Source: Erysipelatoclostridium sp. AM42-17
Lineage (GTDB): Bacteria; Bacillota_I; Bacilli_A; Erysipelotrichales; Coprobacillaceae
Direction of reading: 5' to 3'
Length of the DNA stretch: 56,608 nt
Assembly (NCBI RefSeq): GCF_003480255.1
Contig: NZ_QUIN01000014.1
Span: 1-56,608, forward strand
Shown: in pieces, positions 44,949 through 53,709 of the stretch
Layout: every line of letters starts with the position of its first letter
Position numbering within the stretch: position 1 is the first letter of the stretch
Notes under the pieces: generated by a model
Database searches by the model: none
What the model was told of the DNA's origin: nothing
Seen by the model: only the letters and a program-made list of their open reading frames with translations
Position numbers and translations under genes: made by a program

Positions 44949-46244
44949 ATGAAAAGAAAACTGATCAATTCATTTCTTATTCTTTCTGTAAGCTCTGCCA
45001 TATCAAAAATATTTTCAATAGCTAACAGAATGATGTTATCAAGACTTATCTCTCAAGAAGCCATGACTCTTTATCTACTCATTATTCCTACATTATCTTT
45101 ATGTATTACTTTAGGACAATTTGGCATCCCCTCTGCTGTATTTAGACTAGTTAGTCATCCAAAATATAATCGCTTTAAAGTTGTTATAAGTGCTTTCATT
45201 TTAAGTATTTTTACCGTTAGCATCATTTGTTTAACACTTTTTTTTTCTAGTCACTATATAGCCTATCACTTATTAAAAAACAGTTTAGCTTTCTATCCTA
45301 TTTTATCATTAATCCTCTTTATTCCCTTAGTCAGTATCAGTGGTATCATTAAAAGTTTTTACTTAGGAAAGGGACATTTATACATTATCGCAAAAGCACA
45401 AATCATTGAAGAAGTAAGCCGTTTGCTTTTTACTTATTTCATTTTAGTTCGTCCCCTTTCATATGATCTTGTATTTACTGTTACAGTTATTTATTTATCA
45501 ATGAGTATTGGTGAATTAACATCTATTATCTATATGTTAGTAAAACTTAAAGAAAAGTATTCTTGTCCGTATCCTATTACTTATGAAAAAAGTCTATCTA
45601 GAGAAATACTTAATATTTCTCTACCCCTTACAGGGTCTCGATTATATCATTGTTTTGTAAATTTCTTAGAGCCTGTAACTTTAATATTTGTTTTAACATC
45701 CTTGGGTTTTAATCAACACACCATTCACCATCAATACGCAATTATGTCAGGTTATGTTGTTTCTTTGCTTGTTACACCTACTTTTTTTACAACTGTTATT
45801 TATCGGTTATACTTACCAATTGCCCAAAAAGATTTATATTACAAAAAACATAGTACTTTAAAGCATCTCTATTTAGCCTTATTTTGTTCATTTTTAATTA
45901 GCATCCCTTTCACTTGTGCCTTTTATTTTTTTCCAAAAACATGTCTATCAATTATTTATAACACCACACAGGGATATCGAGAACTCAAATATATGTGTAT
46001 TCCTTTTACTCTATTTTATTTACAGACCCCTTTTTCTGTAATTTTACATGCTCAAAATAAAAACAAGGAAATGTTTATCATCTCCTTGTTAGAATGCACT
46101 TTAGAAATTATTTTAACATACTTGTTGTCATATGTTTATTATACCCACAGCGTTTTAGTAAGCTTATTATTTGGTTTATTGCTTACTTTATTGATTAGTG
46201 GATTTCTATGTTTTTTCTCGTTAAAAAAATTAGATTGTTTTTAA
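44949..46244 (+). CDS. spoVB: SpoVB-like oligosaccharide flippase (MATE/MOP superfamily)
   Basis: 431 aa with about 12-14 membrane helices; N-terminal FLILSVSSAISKIFSIANRMMLSRLIS is typical of the polysaccharide-transporter/SpoVB group. SpoVB moves lipid-linked precursors during spore cortex synthesis, while paralogs act in vegetative wall synthesis. RBS AAAGGAAG is upstream. Context (divergent from the comN-like gene, near recJ-apt-relA) favours SpoVB. The 3' end overlaps the convergent PLP enzyme gene by 15 nt. Confidence 0.75.
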   Translation: MKRKLINSFLILSVSSAISKIFSIANRMMLSRLISQEAMTLYLLIIPTLSLCITLGQFGIPSAVFRLVSHPKYNRFKVVISAFILSIFTVSIICLTLFFSSHYIAYHLLKNSLAFYPILSLILFIPLVSISGIIKSFYLGKGHLYIIAKAQIIEEVSRLLFTYFILVRPLSYDLVFTVTVIYLSMSIGELTSIIYMLVKLKEKYSCPYPITYEKSLSREILNISLPLTGSRLYHCFVNFLEPVTLIFVLTSLGFNQHTIHHQYAIMSGYVVSLLVTPTFFTTVIYRLYLPIAQKDLYYKKHSTLKHLYLALFCSFLISIPFTCAFYFFPKTCLSIIYNTTQGYRELKYMCIPFTLFYLQTPFSVILHAQNKNKEMFIISLLECTLEIILTYLLSYVYYTHSVLVSLLFGLLLTLLISGFLCFFSLKKLDCF

Positions 46245-47339
46245 CCAATTGCCAAAAAGTGTTAATCCTTTTTTAACTGTTTGTGGATTATTGGCTAATC
46301 CAAAACGTAAATGATACTCTAAGTCAAAACATGCTCCAGGTACAAAAAATACACCTGTATCTTGTTGTAACTTTTCCGCCAGAACAGCCGAAGGTATATC
46401 AAGATGATATTTTAAAAAACATACTGTTCCATGATCAGGAATAACACAACTAACCAAAGGATTATCTTTAAGCCATGATTTAAAATACTTTTTATTCTCT
46501 TGGATAATTGACTTATTGCGTTCAATAATTTGGTCATAATGTTGAAATACGACACACGCTAAATAGTCGCTTAATGAACCACTACTGATAATATGATAAT
46601 CTCTTCTTTCATTAATCATTTTGATAAGATTTTTATCAGGTGTTTTTATCCAACCGATACGCAATCCTGCCGCAGATAATATTTTCGATATTCCTGCAGT
46701 GGAAATTCCTTTTTCATAAATATCACTGATAGAAACTTCGTTTTCACCTAAGCCACGATATGCTTCATCACAAAAAATATATAAATCATGTTTACGTGCA
46801 AGCACCACTAATTTTTCTAAAAAAGTTTTATCAAAAGTTGTACCAGTAGGATTATTAGGTGTTGTTAAACAAATCATTTTCGTTTTTGGTTTAATCAACT
46901 TTTCAAATTCATAAATAGATGGAAGCCAATCGTTTTCTTCTTTTAAATTGACAAAATCAACAGAAACACCTAAAGATTGAGGAAAACTGTATATCTGTTG
47001 ATATGTTGGTGTGATGGTAATGATATGATCTTGTGGTTCTAATAAAGAAATAAGTACAAGTTCATTAGCATTAATACCACCATGAGTAATAGCAATTTGA
47101 TCATCATCACCAGTTTGATATAGTTTCAAAATACCTTGCTTTAACTGATGTGATCCTTCTATTGGTCCATAATCCAACTTCATATTCAAAATATCTTGAA
47201 TTTTAGTTTCTTTATCTTGAGAAAAATTTAATAGTTCATCAAGCGTTAATGATTGAGCACAAGCATCTGCTAAATTATATAAGCAATTATTTTCATGCAG
47301 AGTCATCCATGTCTCTGCTTTAAAGTTATCAATTTTCAT
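46230..47339 (-). CDS. Fold-type I PLP aminotransferase-like enzyme
   Basis: Class I/II aminotransferase family, 369 aa. PLP Lys219 in GISKILSAAGLRIGW; TTPNNPTG and CDEAYRG are PLP-binding segments; substrate side PTYQQIYS. It overlaps the ABC ATPase stop (TAATG), so it is the last gene of a transporter operon under a T-box. The Arg register of that T-box makes an arginine-acting enzyme plausible (families related to capreomycidine synthase and arginine oxidases have this fold), but the sequence alone only supports an aminotransferase-like enzyme of unknown substrate. Confidence 0.85.
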   Translation of the reverse strand: MKIDNFKAETWMTLHENNCLYNLADACAQSLTLDELLNFSQDKETKIQDILNMKLDYGPIEGSHQLKQGILKLYQTGDDDQIAITHGGINANELVLISLLEPQDHIITITPTYQQIYSFPQSLGVSVDFVNLKEENDWLPSIYEFEKLIKPKTKMICLTTPNNPTGTTFDKTFLEKLVVLARKHDLYIFCDEAYRGLGENEVSISDIYEKGISTAGISKILSAAGLRIGWIKTPDKNLIKMINERRDYHIISSGSLSDYLACVVFQHYDQIIERNKSIIQENKKYFKSWLKDNPLVSCVIPDHGTVCFLKYHLDIPSAVLAEKLQQDTGVFFVPGACFDLEYHLRFGLANNPQTVKKGLTLFGNWLKTI

Positions 47340-48067
47340 TAATGCATAACCTTTTTCAAGAAGTCTTGAGCTCTTTGACTTTTAGGATGGCTAAAGAATT
47401 CTTCAGCATCATTTTCTTCGACAATCTTACCACTTTCAAGGAAGATAACACGATCAGCAACAGTTCGAGCAAATCCCATTTCGTGAGTGACAACAATCAT
47501 TGTCATCCCCTCTTTAGCAAGTTGTTGCATAACTTCCAATACTTCAATAACCATTTCTGGATCAAGGGCACTAGTTGGTTCATCAAATAACATGACCTCT
47601 GGTTTCATACATAAAGCTCTTGCAATGGCAACCCTTTGTTTTTGACCACCAGATAGCTTATTAGGGTATTCATTTTGTTTATCTAACAGACCTACTCTAT
47701 CTAAGTATTTTCTTGCCATTTCTTGTGCTTTTTGTTCGTCTTCATGAAGGACTTGTACTTGTGCGAGTGTTAAATTTTCTAAAACTGTTTTATGAGGAAA
47801 TAAATTGAAATGTTGGAAAACAAATCCCATCTTTCTTAATAATTGAGGATAAGTTTCTTTGTTATTTTCATCAAATAATTGATTATCAATATAAACTGAA
47901 CCTGATTCAGGTTTTTCTAAACCAATTATACATCTTAACACTGTACTTTTCCCAGACCCTGATGGTCCAATCAAAGCCACGATTTCACCTTTTTTTATTT
48001 CTAGTGATACATCATCTACAGCTTTTAAATCTTTAAATTTTTTTACAATATGTTCTACTTTAATCAC
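47339..48067 (-). CDS. Amino-acid ABC transporter ATPase (GlnQ/HisP type)
   Basis: ATP-hydrolysing subunit, 242 aa. Walker [14 protein letters not shown], signature [13 protein letters not shown], Walker [14 protein letters not shown], and switch VTHEMGFA typical of polar amino-acid importers. The start is a GTG at 48067, giving spacing of about 10 nt to AGAAGG; a TTG at 48076 would be too close. Overlaps the permease gene by 8 nt. Substrate specificity is set by the binding protein. Confidence 0.93.
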   Translation of the reverse strand: MIKVEHIVKKFKDLKAVDDVSLEIKKGEIVALIGPSGSGKSTVLRCIIGLEKPESGSVYIDNQLFDENNKETYPQLLRKMGFVFQHFNLFPHKTVLENLTLAQVQVLHEDEQKAQEMARKYLDRVGLLDKQNEYPNKLSGGQKQRVAIARALCMKPEVMLFDEPTSALDPEMVIEVLEVMQQLAKEGMTMIVVTHEMGFARTVADRVIFLESGKIVEENDAEEFFSHPKSQRAQDFLKKVMH

Positions 48068-48740
48068 TGATTGCAAACCTTCTTTCTACTCTACGTGCAA
48101 GATAAGATGTAGCTAGTGTCATAATTAAATAAAGCACTGCAGACATCAATAATGGTGGAATTAAATTAAAAGTATTCGCCCCTAAAATTTGAGCAGAATA
48201 TAATAATTCGGTCGCTCCTAAAACAGAAATTAAAGAAGAATCTTTAATTAATGTAATAAATTCACTCACGATTGGTGGAATAATTCTTTTAAAAGCTTGT
48301 GGTAAAATGACTAATTTCATCGTTTGACCATAACTTAATCCTAATACTTTACATGCTTCCCATTGTCCTTTATCAACACCATTAATTCCACTACGAATAA
48401 GTTCAGTAGAATAAGCACCACTATTAATACTCATAGCCACGGCACCACAAATATAAGGATCAGGAATAAATCTTTGACCAGTAAATGATCTCATCATTAC
48501 TGGAAAAGCAATGTATAAAAACAATATTTGTAATAACATTGGTGTTCCACGAATAAGTTCAACATAGATATTACCAATAATACGTAAAATACGATGTTTT
48601 GAAATTTTTGCTGCTGCACCTAATATTCCAAAAATAAGTCCAAAAAATAAAGCACAAGCGGCTAGTAATAAAGATTTACCAGCCCCTTGTAATAAGAATA
48701 ATAGATTGTCAGTAGTCATAAAGTTAACTAATGCACTCAC
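48060..48740 (-). CDS. Amino-acid ABC transporter permease (HisMQ family)
   Basis: Membrane subunit, 226 aa with about five helices and the EAA loop [20 protein letters not shown], which docks the ATPase. [14 protein letters not shown] is typical of the family. The start is a GTG at 48740 with GGGGAG 7 nt upstream, 2 nt after the binding protein stop; an earlier GTG exists within that gene. Homodimer expected, because there is only one permease gene. Confidence 0.92.
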   Translation of the reverse strand: MSALVNFMTTDNLLFLLQGAGKSLLLAACALFFGLIFGILGAAAKISKHRILRIIGNIYVELIRGTPMLLQILFLYIAFPVMMRSFTGQRFIPDPYICGAVAMSINSGAYSTELIRSGINGVDKGQWEACKVLGLSYGQTMKLVILPQAFKRIIPPIVSEFITLIKDSSLISVLGATELLYSAQILGANTFNLIPPLLMSAVLYLIMTLATSYLARRVERRFAISD

Positions 48741-48742
48741 AA

Positions 48743-49480
48743 TTATGCTCCCCACTTTGTTTTTAAATCTTGATATTTGTCAGATTTAATAAATTCTTTT
48801 AATGCTTTATTAATATCTTTCATTAAATCTTCATTTCCTTTTTTAGCAAGAATTAAGTTTTCTTCTTGTAATAAAGTTTCATCTAACATTCTAAATCCAG
48901 CTTCTTTTACATAGTTTTTAGCTACTGCTTCATCTAAGATAACAGCATCAATTCCACCAGAATTTAATGTTTCAATTAATACTTTAACATCTTTAACAGA
49001 TTTAACATTTGCATTTTTAATATCTTTAGCAACTGATTCACCTGTAGTAGCAAGTTGAGCTCCAATGTTTTTACCTTCTAAATCAGCAGCAGTTTGAATA
49101 GAACTATCTTTTGCTACTAAAGCAACTTGTTTAGAATCATTATATTTATTTGACCAAATTACATTTTTCCAATCTTTATGGTAAGTAAATCCAGAAATAC
49201 CTAAATCAATTTGATCAGAAGTAATACTTGTAGAAATTGTATCAAAAGACATTTTTTTGAATTTATAAGAATAATTTCCACCATTTTTATTCATGATTTT
49301 AAATAATTCCTTTGTCATATCAACATCAAATCCAACCATTTTGCTTCCATCTAATGATTCATAAGGTGGATAATCAGGAGAAATACCAACTAAAACTTCT
49401 TGTTTTCCTCCACTGCTTGCACATCCGGCAACTGTTACTGCCATGATACAAACTAATAATAACTTCATTAATTTTTTCAT
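48743..49480 (-). CDS. Amino-acid ABC transporter substrate-binding lipoprotein
   Basis: Extracellular lipid-anchored binding protein, 245 aa. Lipobox VAGC with C20; then the family 3 binding fold with GISPDYPPYE, VGFDVDMTKELF and ISGFTYHKDW. The Arg/Lys/His-type and Gln-type binding proteins share this fold. The T-box specifier suggests arginine. RBS GAGGGAAAAG precedes the ATG. First gene of the operon. Confidence 0.92.
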   Translation of the reverse strand: MKKLMKLLLVCIMAVTVAGCASSGGKQEVLVGISPDYPPYESLDGSKMVGFDVDMTKELFKIMNKNGGNYSYKFKKMSFDTISTSITSDQIDLGISGFTYHKDWKNVIWSNKYNDSKQVALVAKDSSIQTAADLEGKNIGAQLATTGESVAKDIKNANVKSVKDVKVLIETLNSGGIDAVILDEAVAKNYVKEAGFRMLDETLLQEENLILAKKGNEDLMKDINKALKEFIKSDKYQDLKTKWGA

Positions 49481-49511
49481 ACTTTTCCCTCATCTTTCTA
49501 ACTCAATGTAA

Positions 49512-49741
49512 TAAAAAATCTCTTAGCCTAAGCTAAGAGACGAAATATCCGCGGTACCACTCTTATTGGTATGAAATCATACCCTCCTCACCTGTAAAGC
49601 CGGTTTGCTTGTTATCCTATGTATTCAGATAACCCTCTCCAAAGTGCGCTTCATTCTATCAACTATACTAACCTTCCACCACCGTTAGCTCGCTATCATA
49701 TTCTTTAGAATTACTCTCTTTTTCATTGAGTTTATTTATAT
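49512..49741 (-). promoter_or_regulatory. T-box riboswitch, specifier register CGC (Arg), of amino-acid transporter operon
   Basis: T-box core GTGGTACCGCG (near 49550-49560), followed by terminator stem TCTCTTAGC/GCTAAGAGA and six T. The specifier region is CGCAC followed by TTTGGAG. Aligned with the tyrS leader (TAC followed by ACTCTGGAG), the codon is CGC (49648-49646), Arg. CAC (His) overlaps out of register. With its promoter it fills most of the 49481-49794 gap; the remaining 19 bases (49776-49794) show nothing else. Confidence 0.88.
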
Positions 49742-49747
49742 ACCTGT

Positions 49748-49775
49748 ATTATAGATGATATTCATCTTTTGTCAA
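49748..49775 (-). promoter_or_regulatory. Promoter of the Arg-type T-box operon
   Basis: -35 TTGACA (49770-49775), 16-bp spacer, -10 TATAAT (49748-49753): both hexamers match consensus fully, so strong transcription depends on antitermination. Confidence 0.8.
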
Positions 49776-49794
49776 CATTATATAACATTTTTAT

Positions 49795-50049
49795 TTATTT
49801 CTTTGATAAAACTTTATCATTAAATTCATTAACATAATTTATGGCTTTTTCTAACATAGGATTAAAACTCTCAAGCTGTTCAATCACTTCATCTAAGTCT
49901 TCATTAGTTTGTTTAATTTGATCTTTTACTTCTTGGTTAGATTTAATAATACTGTTCTTTTTTTCTTGTGATTTTAAAATAAACATGCATCCTAACCATA
50001 GCAATAAAAAAATGCCTACAATCATCAATATGTATTTAATTATTGTCAT
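49795..50049 (-). CDS. Small membrane protein with coiled-coil tail
   Basis: 84 aa. One N-terminal membrane helix (about 4-26, IKYILMIVGIFLLLWLGCMFIL) followed by a charged helical stretch with heptad-like spacing (QEVKDQIKQTNEDLDEVIEQLES). I do not recognise a family. RBS GGAGG precedes the ATG. It is 10 nt after a HAD phosphatase gene, so cotranscribed. Confidence 0.7.
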   Translation of the reverse strand: MTIIKYILMIVGIFLLLWLGCMFILKSQEKKNSIIKSNQEVKDQIKQTNEDLDEVIEQLESFNPMLEKAINYVNEFNDKVLSKK

Positions 50050-50059
50050 CTTTTACCTC

Positions 50060-50827
50060 CTAATCAATCCATCCAAAATGTTTACATGCATATTCAATGC
50101 CATCATCATCATTTCTTTTAGTAACAAATGTCGCTATTTCTTTAAGTTCATCTTTAGCATTACCCATTGCAATAGATATAGGTGCTTGCTTGATCATTGA
50201 ATAATCATTGTGCCCATCACCAAAAACAACGATATCCTCTTTATTACCACCAATCATTTCAATCATATCTAAAATACCTTGATATTTATCAGTTGGTTCA
50301 ACAATAAGATGATCACCAAAATAACGCATATGATCCAACCCATTAAGATGTTCTAATTGCTTTTCTTGTTTTTCACTAAGATAGATAAAAATTTTAAATA
50401 TCTCTTTTACATGATGAAAATCAAGTTCTGGGTCATATTTTAATTGACCATGTATTTGGCAATTTAAAACAGAAGATGTATTAGAATAAAGAACTGGACT
50501 ATTGTCTAATACAACTGCGTAAGGCAACTGTTTATTAATACATTCATCAATTAAAGTTACTGCCTTATTAGAATCAAGTGGCTTAATATATTTTACTTTA
50601 CCATTTAAAGTAATTCCATTACCACCATCCGTCACTAAATTATCAATTTTAGACAATTGTGCAAATTCTTTAGCCATCCATTGAGCACGTCCAGTAGCTA
50701 TCGCAACAAAATGTCCATTTTGGCGAAGTTTATCTAATGTTCTAAAAGTACTATCCAGTATCTTCCCTCCTGGATTAGAATCCGTTAAAGTTCCATCAAT
50801 ATCAAAAAATAAATATTTTTTACTCAT
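50060..50827 (-). CDS. Cof-type HAD-IIB hydrolase
   Basis: Phosphatase of the haloacid dehalogenase superfamily, 255 aa. Nucleophile motif FFDIDGTLTD (D9, acid/base D11), motif II IATGRAQ, a cap domain in the middle, and motif IV VFGDGHNDYSMI. Cof-type members act on sugar phosphates, nucleotides or PLP. RBS GAGGTGA precedes the ATG. Substrate unknown. Confidence 0.88.
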   Translation of the reverse strand: MSKKYLFFDIDGTLTDSNPGGKILDSTFRTLDKLRQNGHFVAIATGRAQWMAKEFAQLSKIDNLVTDGGNGITLNGKVKYIKPLDSNKAVTLIDECINKQLPYAVVLDNSPVLYSNTSSVLNCQIHGQLKYDPELDFHHVKEIFKIFIYLSEKQEKQLEHLNGLDHMRYFGDHLIVEPTDKYQGILDMIEMIGGNKEDIVVFGDGHNDYSMIKQAPISIAMGNAKDELKEIATFVTKRNDDDGIEYACKHFGWID

Positions 50828-50865
50828 TAAGTATCACCTCATTGTATTTATTATATAACATATTT

Positions 50866-52614
50866 CTATAAATGGTCAGTTGTTTTAAACTGCATTTTAT
50901 ACAGTCTTGCATATTCACCGTTTAATTTCATTAAATCATCATGACTACCTTGTTCGCTTATCCCATCATGCGTTAAAACACATATTCTTTTAGCATTTTT
51001 TATTGTTGATAGGCGATGTGCAATGACAAATGTTGTCCTATTTTTAGCTAATTTTTCAAGCGATTCTTGAACAATTCTTTCACTTTCATTATCAAGCGCA
51101 CTCGTTGCCTCATCAAAAATTAAAATTGGCGGATTTTTTAAAAACACTCTGGCTATCGATAATCTTTGTTTTTGTCCACCTGATAATTTAACTCCTCTTT
51201 GCCCACAATCAGTATCATATCCTTGTGGTAACTGCATAATAAAATCATGAGCATTCGCTTTTTTGGCTGCTTCTATACATTCTTGATCACTAGCATTTAG
51301 ATTACCATAACGAATATTATCAAGAATTGTACCATTAAATAAATAAACATCCTGCTGAACGATACCAATGTTATTTCTTAAAGATGATAGTGTTACATTT
51401 TGAATATCTTGATTATCAATGAAAACATGCCCACTTGTTGGCTCATAGAATCTTGGAAGCAATGAACAAATTGTTGTTTTCCCGGCTCCAGAAGACCCAA
51501 CAAAGGCAACATATTCTCCTGCTTGAATATCTAAATTAATATTTTTTAAAACATAAGGTGTTTGATTATTGTAACGGAAACTCACATGATCAAAGCTTAC
51601 TTTTCCTTTTACATTTGTTAAAGCAACAGCATCTTTTTTTTCTTTAATATCCGGCTCGATTTCCATCATTTCCATAAAACGTTCAAATCCGGTAATCCCC
51701 TCTTGAAATTGTTCAGTAAAGTTTAATAATTTTTTAACTGGGTCAATTAAGTTAGTAATATACAATAAAAAAGCAATCAAATCCGCTGTCGTAATAGCAT
51801 GATGAGAAATAAATAAAGTTCCAAAAAAGATAACTGTAATTGTAATGAGGCTTGTAAACATTGTTAATCCGGCATTATATTTTCCCATATAGTAATAACT
51901 ATTTCGTTTACTTTCCACGTAGCGATTATTTTCAACATCAAAACGTTTCATTTCATCCTTTTCATTAGCAAAGCTTTTTACAACCCGAATTCCTGATAAA
52001 TTATCTTCTATCTTGGCATTAATATCACCTATTCGTTGTCTATTTCTTTTAAACGCTCTTTTCATTTTGATATTATAGAACCAGGCAAAGCCAAACATAA
52101 TAGGTACAAATAAAAAGATAATTAGCGTCAATTTTAAATCAATTGTTGATAAAATGATAAAACTACCCACAAATTTAATAATTGAAATCACAATATCTTC
52201 TGGACCATGATGATAAAGTTCTGTTAAAGAAAACAAATCATTAGTAAGTCTCGACATTAACTGTCCTGTTTTTTGTTCATCATAAAAAGAAAAAGATAAT
52301 TTTTGATAATGTTCAAATAATTCATTACGTAAATCTCTTTCCATATACGTCCCCATTACATGCCCCATGTAACCTATAAAATAATTACATGCATATTCTA
52401 CAAATACCAGCATAAGCATAATAATACCTAACTTATATATAAGTTGTATATCAACGATTTTTTGTACTAAAACAACTCCCGTTATATAACGTGTTACTAA
52501 GGGAAAAATAAGTGTAATTCCTGCTGCAACAATAGCACAAAACATATCTGCAAAAAATAACTTTAAATAGGGTTTGTAGTATGAAAAAAATTTATTCCAT
52601 CTTCCTTGCATCAT
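50866..52614 (-). CDS. ABC exporter, half-transporter (MsbA/LmrA-like)
   Basis: Fused membrane and ATPase domains, 582 aa. Six membrane helices in the first 310 residues with coupling-helix region; then ATPase with Walker A GSSGAGKTTI, signature [16 protein letters not shown] and Walker B ILIFDEATSALD. Acts as a homodimer for lipids or drugs. Single gene, divergent from the Na/Pi transporters. RBS AGGATGTGA before the ATG. Confidence 0.92.
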   Translation of the reverse strand: MMQGRWNKFFSYYKPYLKLFFADMFCAIVAAGITLIFPLVTRYITGVVLVQKIVDIQLIYKLGIIMLMLVFVEYACNYFIGYMGHVMGTYMERDLRNELFEHYQKLSFSFYDEQKTGQLMSRLTNDLFSLTELYHHGPEDIVISIIKFVGSFIILSTIDLKLTLIIFLFVPIMFGFAWFYNIKMKRAFKRNRQRIGDINAKIEDNLSGIRVVKSFANEKDEMKRFDVENNRYVESKRNSYYYMGKYNAGLTMFTSLITITVIFFGTLFISHHAITTADLIAFLLYITNLIDPVKKLLNFTEQFQEGITGFERFMEMMEIEPDIKEKKDAVALTNVKGKVSFDHVSFRYNNQTPYVLKNINLDIQAGEYVAFVGSSGAGKTTICSLLPRFYEPTSGHVFIDNQDIQNVTLSSLRNNIGIVQQDVYLFNGTILDNIRYGNLNASDQECIEAAKKANAHDFIMQLPQGYDTDCGQRGVKLSGGQKQRLSIARVFLKNPPILIFDEATSALDNESERIVQESLEKLAKNRTTFVIAHRLSTIKNAKRICVLTHDGISEQGSHDDLMKLNGEYARLYKMQFKTTDHL

Positions 52615-52686
52615 TTCACATCCTTTTTTGTCATTGTGTCATAAATGTAAAATAAATTCAATTAAATCATTTAAAGGAGCATCGCC

Positions 52687-53619
52687 ATGCTTTATCAAAT
52701 TTTACACATCATTCTTGGTTTAGGACTCTTTTTATTTGGTATTGAGTATATGTCTCAAGGTATTCAGGCTTTCTCTCAAAAAAGAGTAAAACAAATCATT
52801 GAAAATTATGTTTCTTCTCCTATAAAAGGCATTGTTATTGGTACTCTTACTACCGCAGTAATTCAATCAAGTTCTGCTATTACTTCCTTAGTTATCACTC
52901 TAATCAAAGCCAATACAATGACTTTAAATCAAGCAGTTGGAATTATTGTTGGTGCAAATATCGGTACAACAATGACTGCCTTTATTGTAAGTTTACAAAT
53001 TGAAAACTTATCCATCTATTTTATGATTATCGGTTCATTTCTTATCTTTATTTCTAAATTTCCAAAAATAAGTTTAATAGGACAAATTTGTTTTGGTTTT
53101 GGTTGTTTGTTTTATGGTTTAGAAATAATGAATCTCTATTTAGCACCTCTTGCTCATACATCCTTCTTTCATGAGATAATACTTATCTTGTCCAAAAATC
53201 CAATCTATGCTCTCACTGGTGGTATCTTTTTAACTTGTATTATTCAATCTTCAAGTGTCATGATTGCTATTATTCAACAATTAGGACAACTAAAAATGAT
53301 ATCTCTTGTGAACGCTATTGCATTTTTACTTGGCAGTAATATTGGTACTACGATAACAGCCACTTTAGCTGCCTTAGGTGATTGTAAAGAAGCAAAGCAA
53401 GCCGCCTTCTTTCATTTTATCTTCAATGCTGGAGGTGTTTTGATTTTTGCATTATTTTTATACCCCTTTAGCTTATGGATGTCACAAATAAAAATGCACT
53501 ATCATTTATCATATAGTATGACAATTGCTCTTAGTCATTTTTTCTTTAATATAATCAGCACCATCGTGATTATCCCCTTTATAAATAAAATATCTTACTG
53601 GATAGAAAAGTTAAAATAA
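52687..53619 (+). CDS. Na/Pi-cotransporter family protein without PhoU domain
   Basis: 310 aa, two inverted halves each with the QSSS motif (AVIQSSSAITSL and CIIQSSSVMIAI) and NIGTT loops (VGANIGTTMT, LGSNIGTTIT). Sodium/phosphate cotransporter II-like (YjbB). It ends after the membrane part, while its neighbour has an added PhoU domain. RBS GGAGC before the ATG. Clearly a paralog of the next gene (same opening GLGLFLFGIEYM). Confidence 0.88.
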   Translation: MLYQILHIILGLGLFLFGIEYMSQGIQAFSQKRVKQIIENYVSSPIKGIVIGTLTTAVIQSSSAITSLVITLIKANTMTLNQAVGIIVGANIGTTMTAFIVSLQIENLSIYFMIIGSFLIFISKFPKISLIGQICFGFGCLFYGLEIMNLYLAPLAHTSFFHEIILILSKNPIYALTGGIFLTCIIQSSSVMIAIIQQLGQLKMISLVNAIAFLLGSNIGTTITATLAALGDCKEAKQAAFFHFIFNAGGVLIFALFLYPFSLWMSQIKMHYHLSYSMTIALSHFFFNIISTIVIIPFINKISYWIEKLK

Positions 53620-53627
53620 CCCAAGTG

Positions 53628-53675
53628 TTAAGATTTCGTTAAGATATTAATGATTTTCTTTACACTTTCTTAACA
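53628..53675 (+). promoter_or_regulatory. PhoP-box-like direct repeats
   Basis: TTAAGA at 53628 and 53639, and TTTACA at 53659 with TTAACA at 53670. Each pair is spaced 11 bp, one helical turn, as in PhoP boxes (TT[AT]ACA-like hexamers). A candidate -10 TAATAT follows at 53679-53684. Upstream of the Na/Pi-PhoU gene, which would make sense as a phosphate-starvation target. Confidence 0.5.
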
Positions 53676-53709
53676 TTCTAATATATTTATGCTATAGGAG
53701 TGTGAATAT

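Noticed and set aside
53693..53698. TATAGG with upstream TTAACA (17-bp spacing) as promoter of the Na/Pi-PhoU gene
   Set aside because: Transcription would start about 5 nt before the ATG and leave out the RBS. TAATAT at 53679 fits better.
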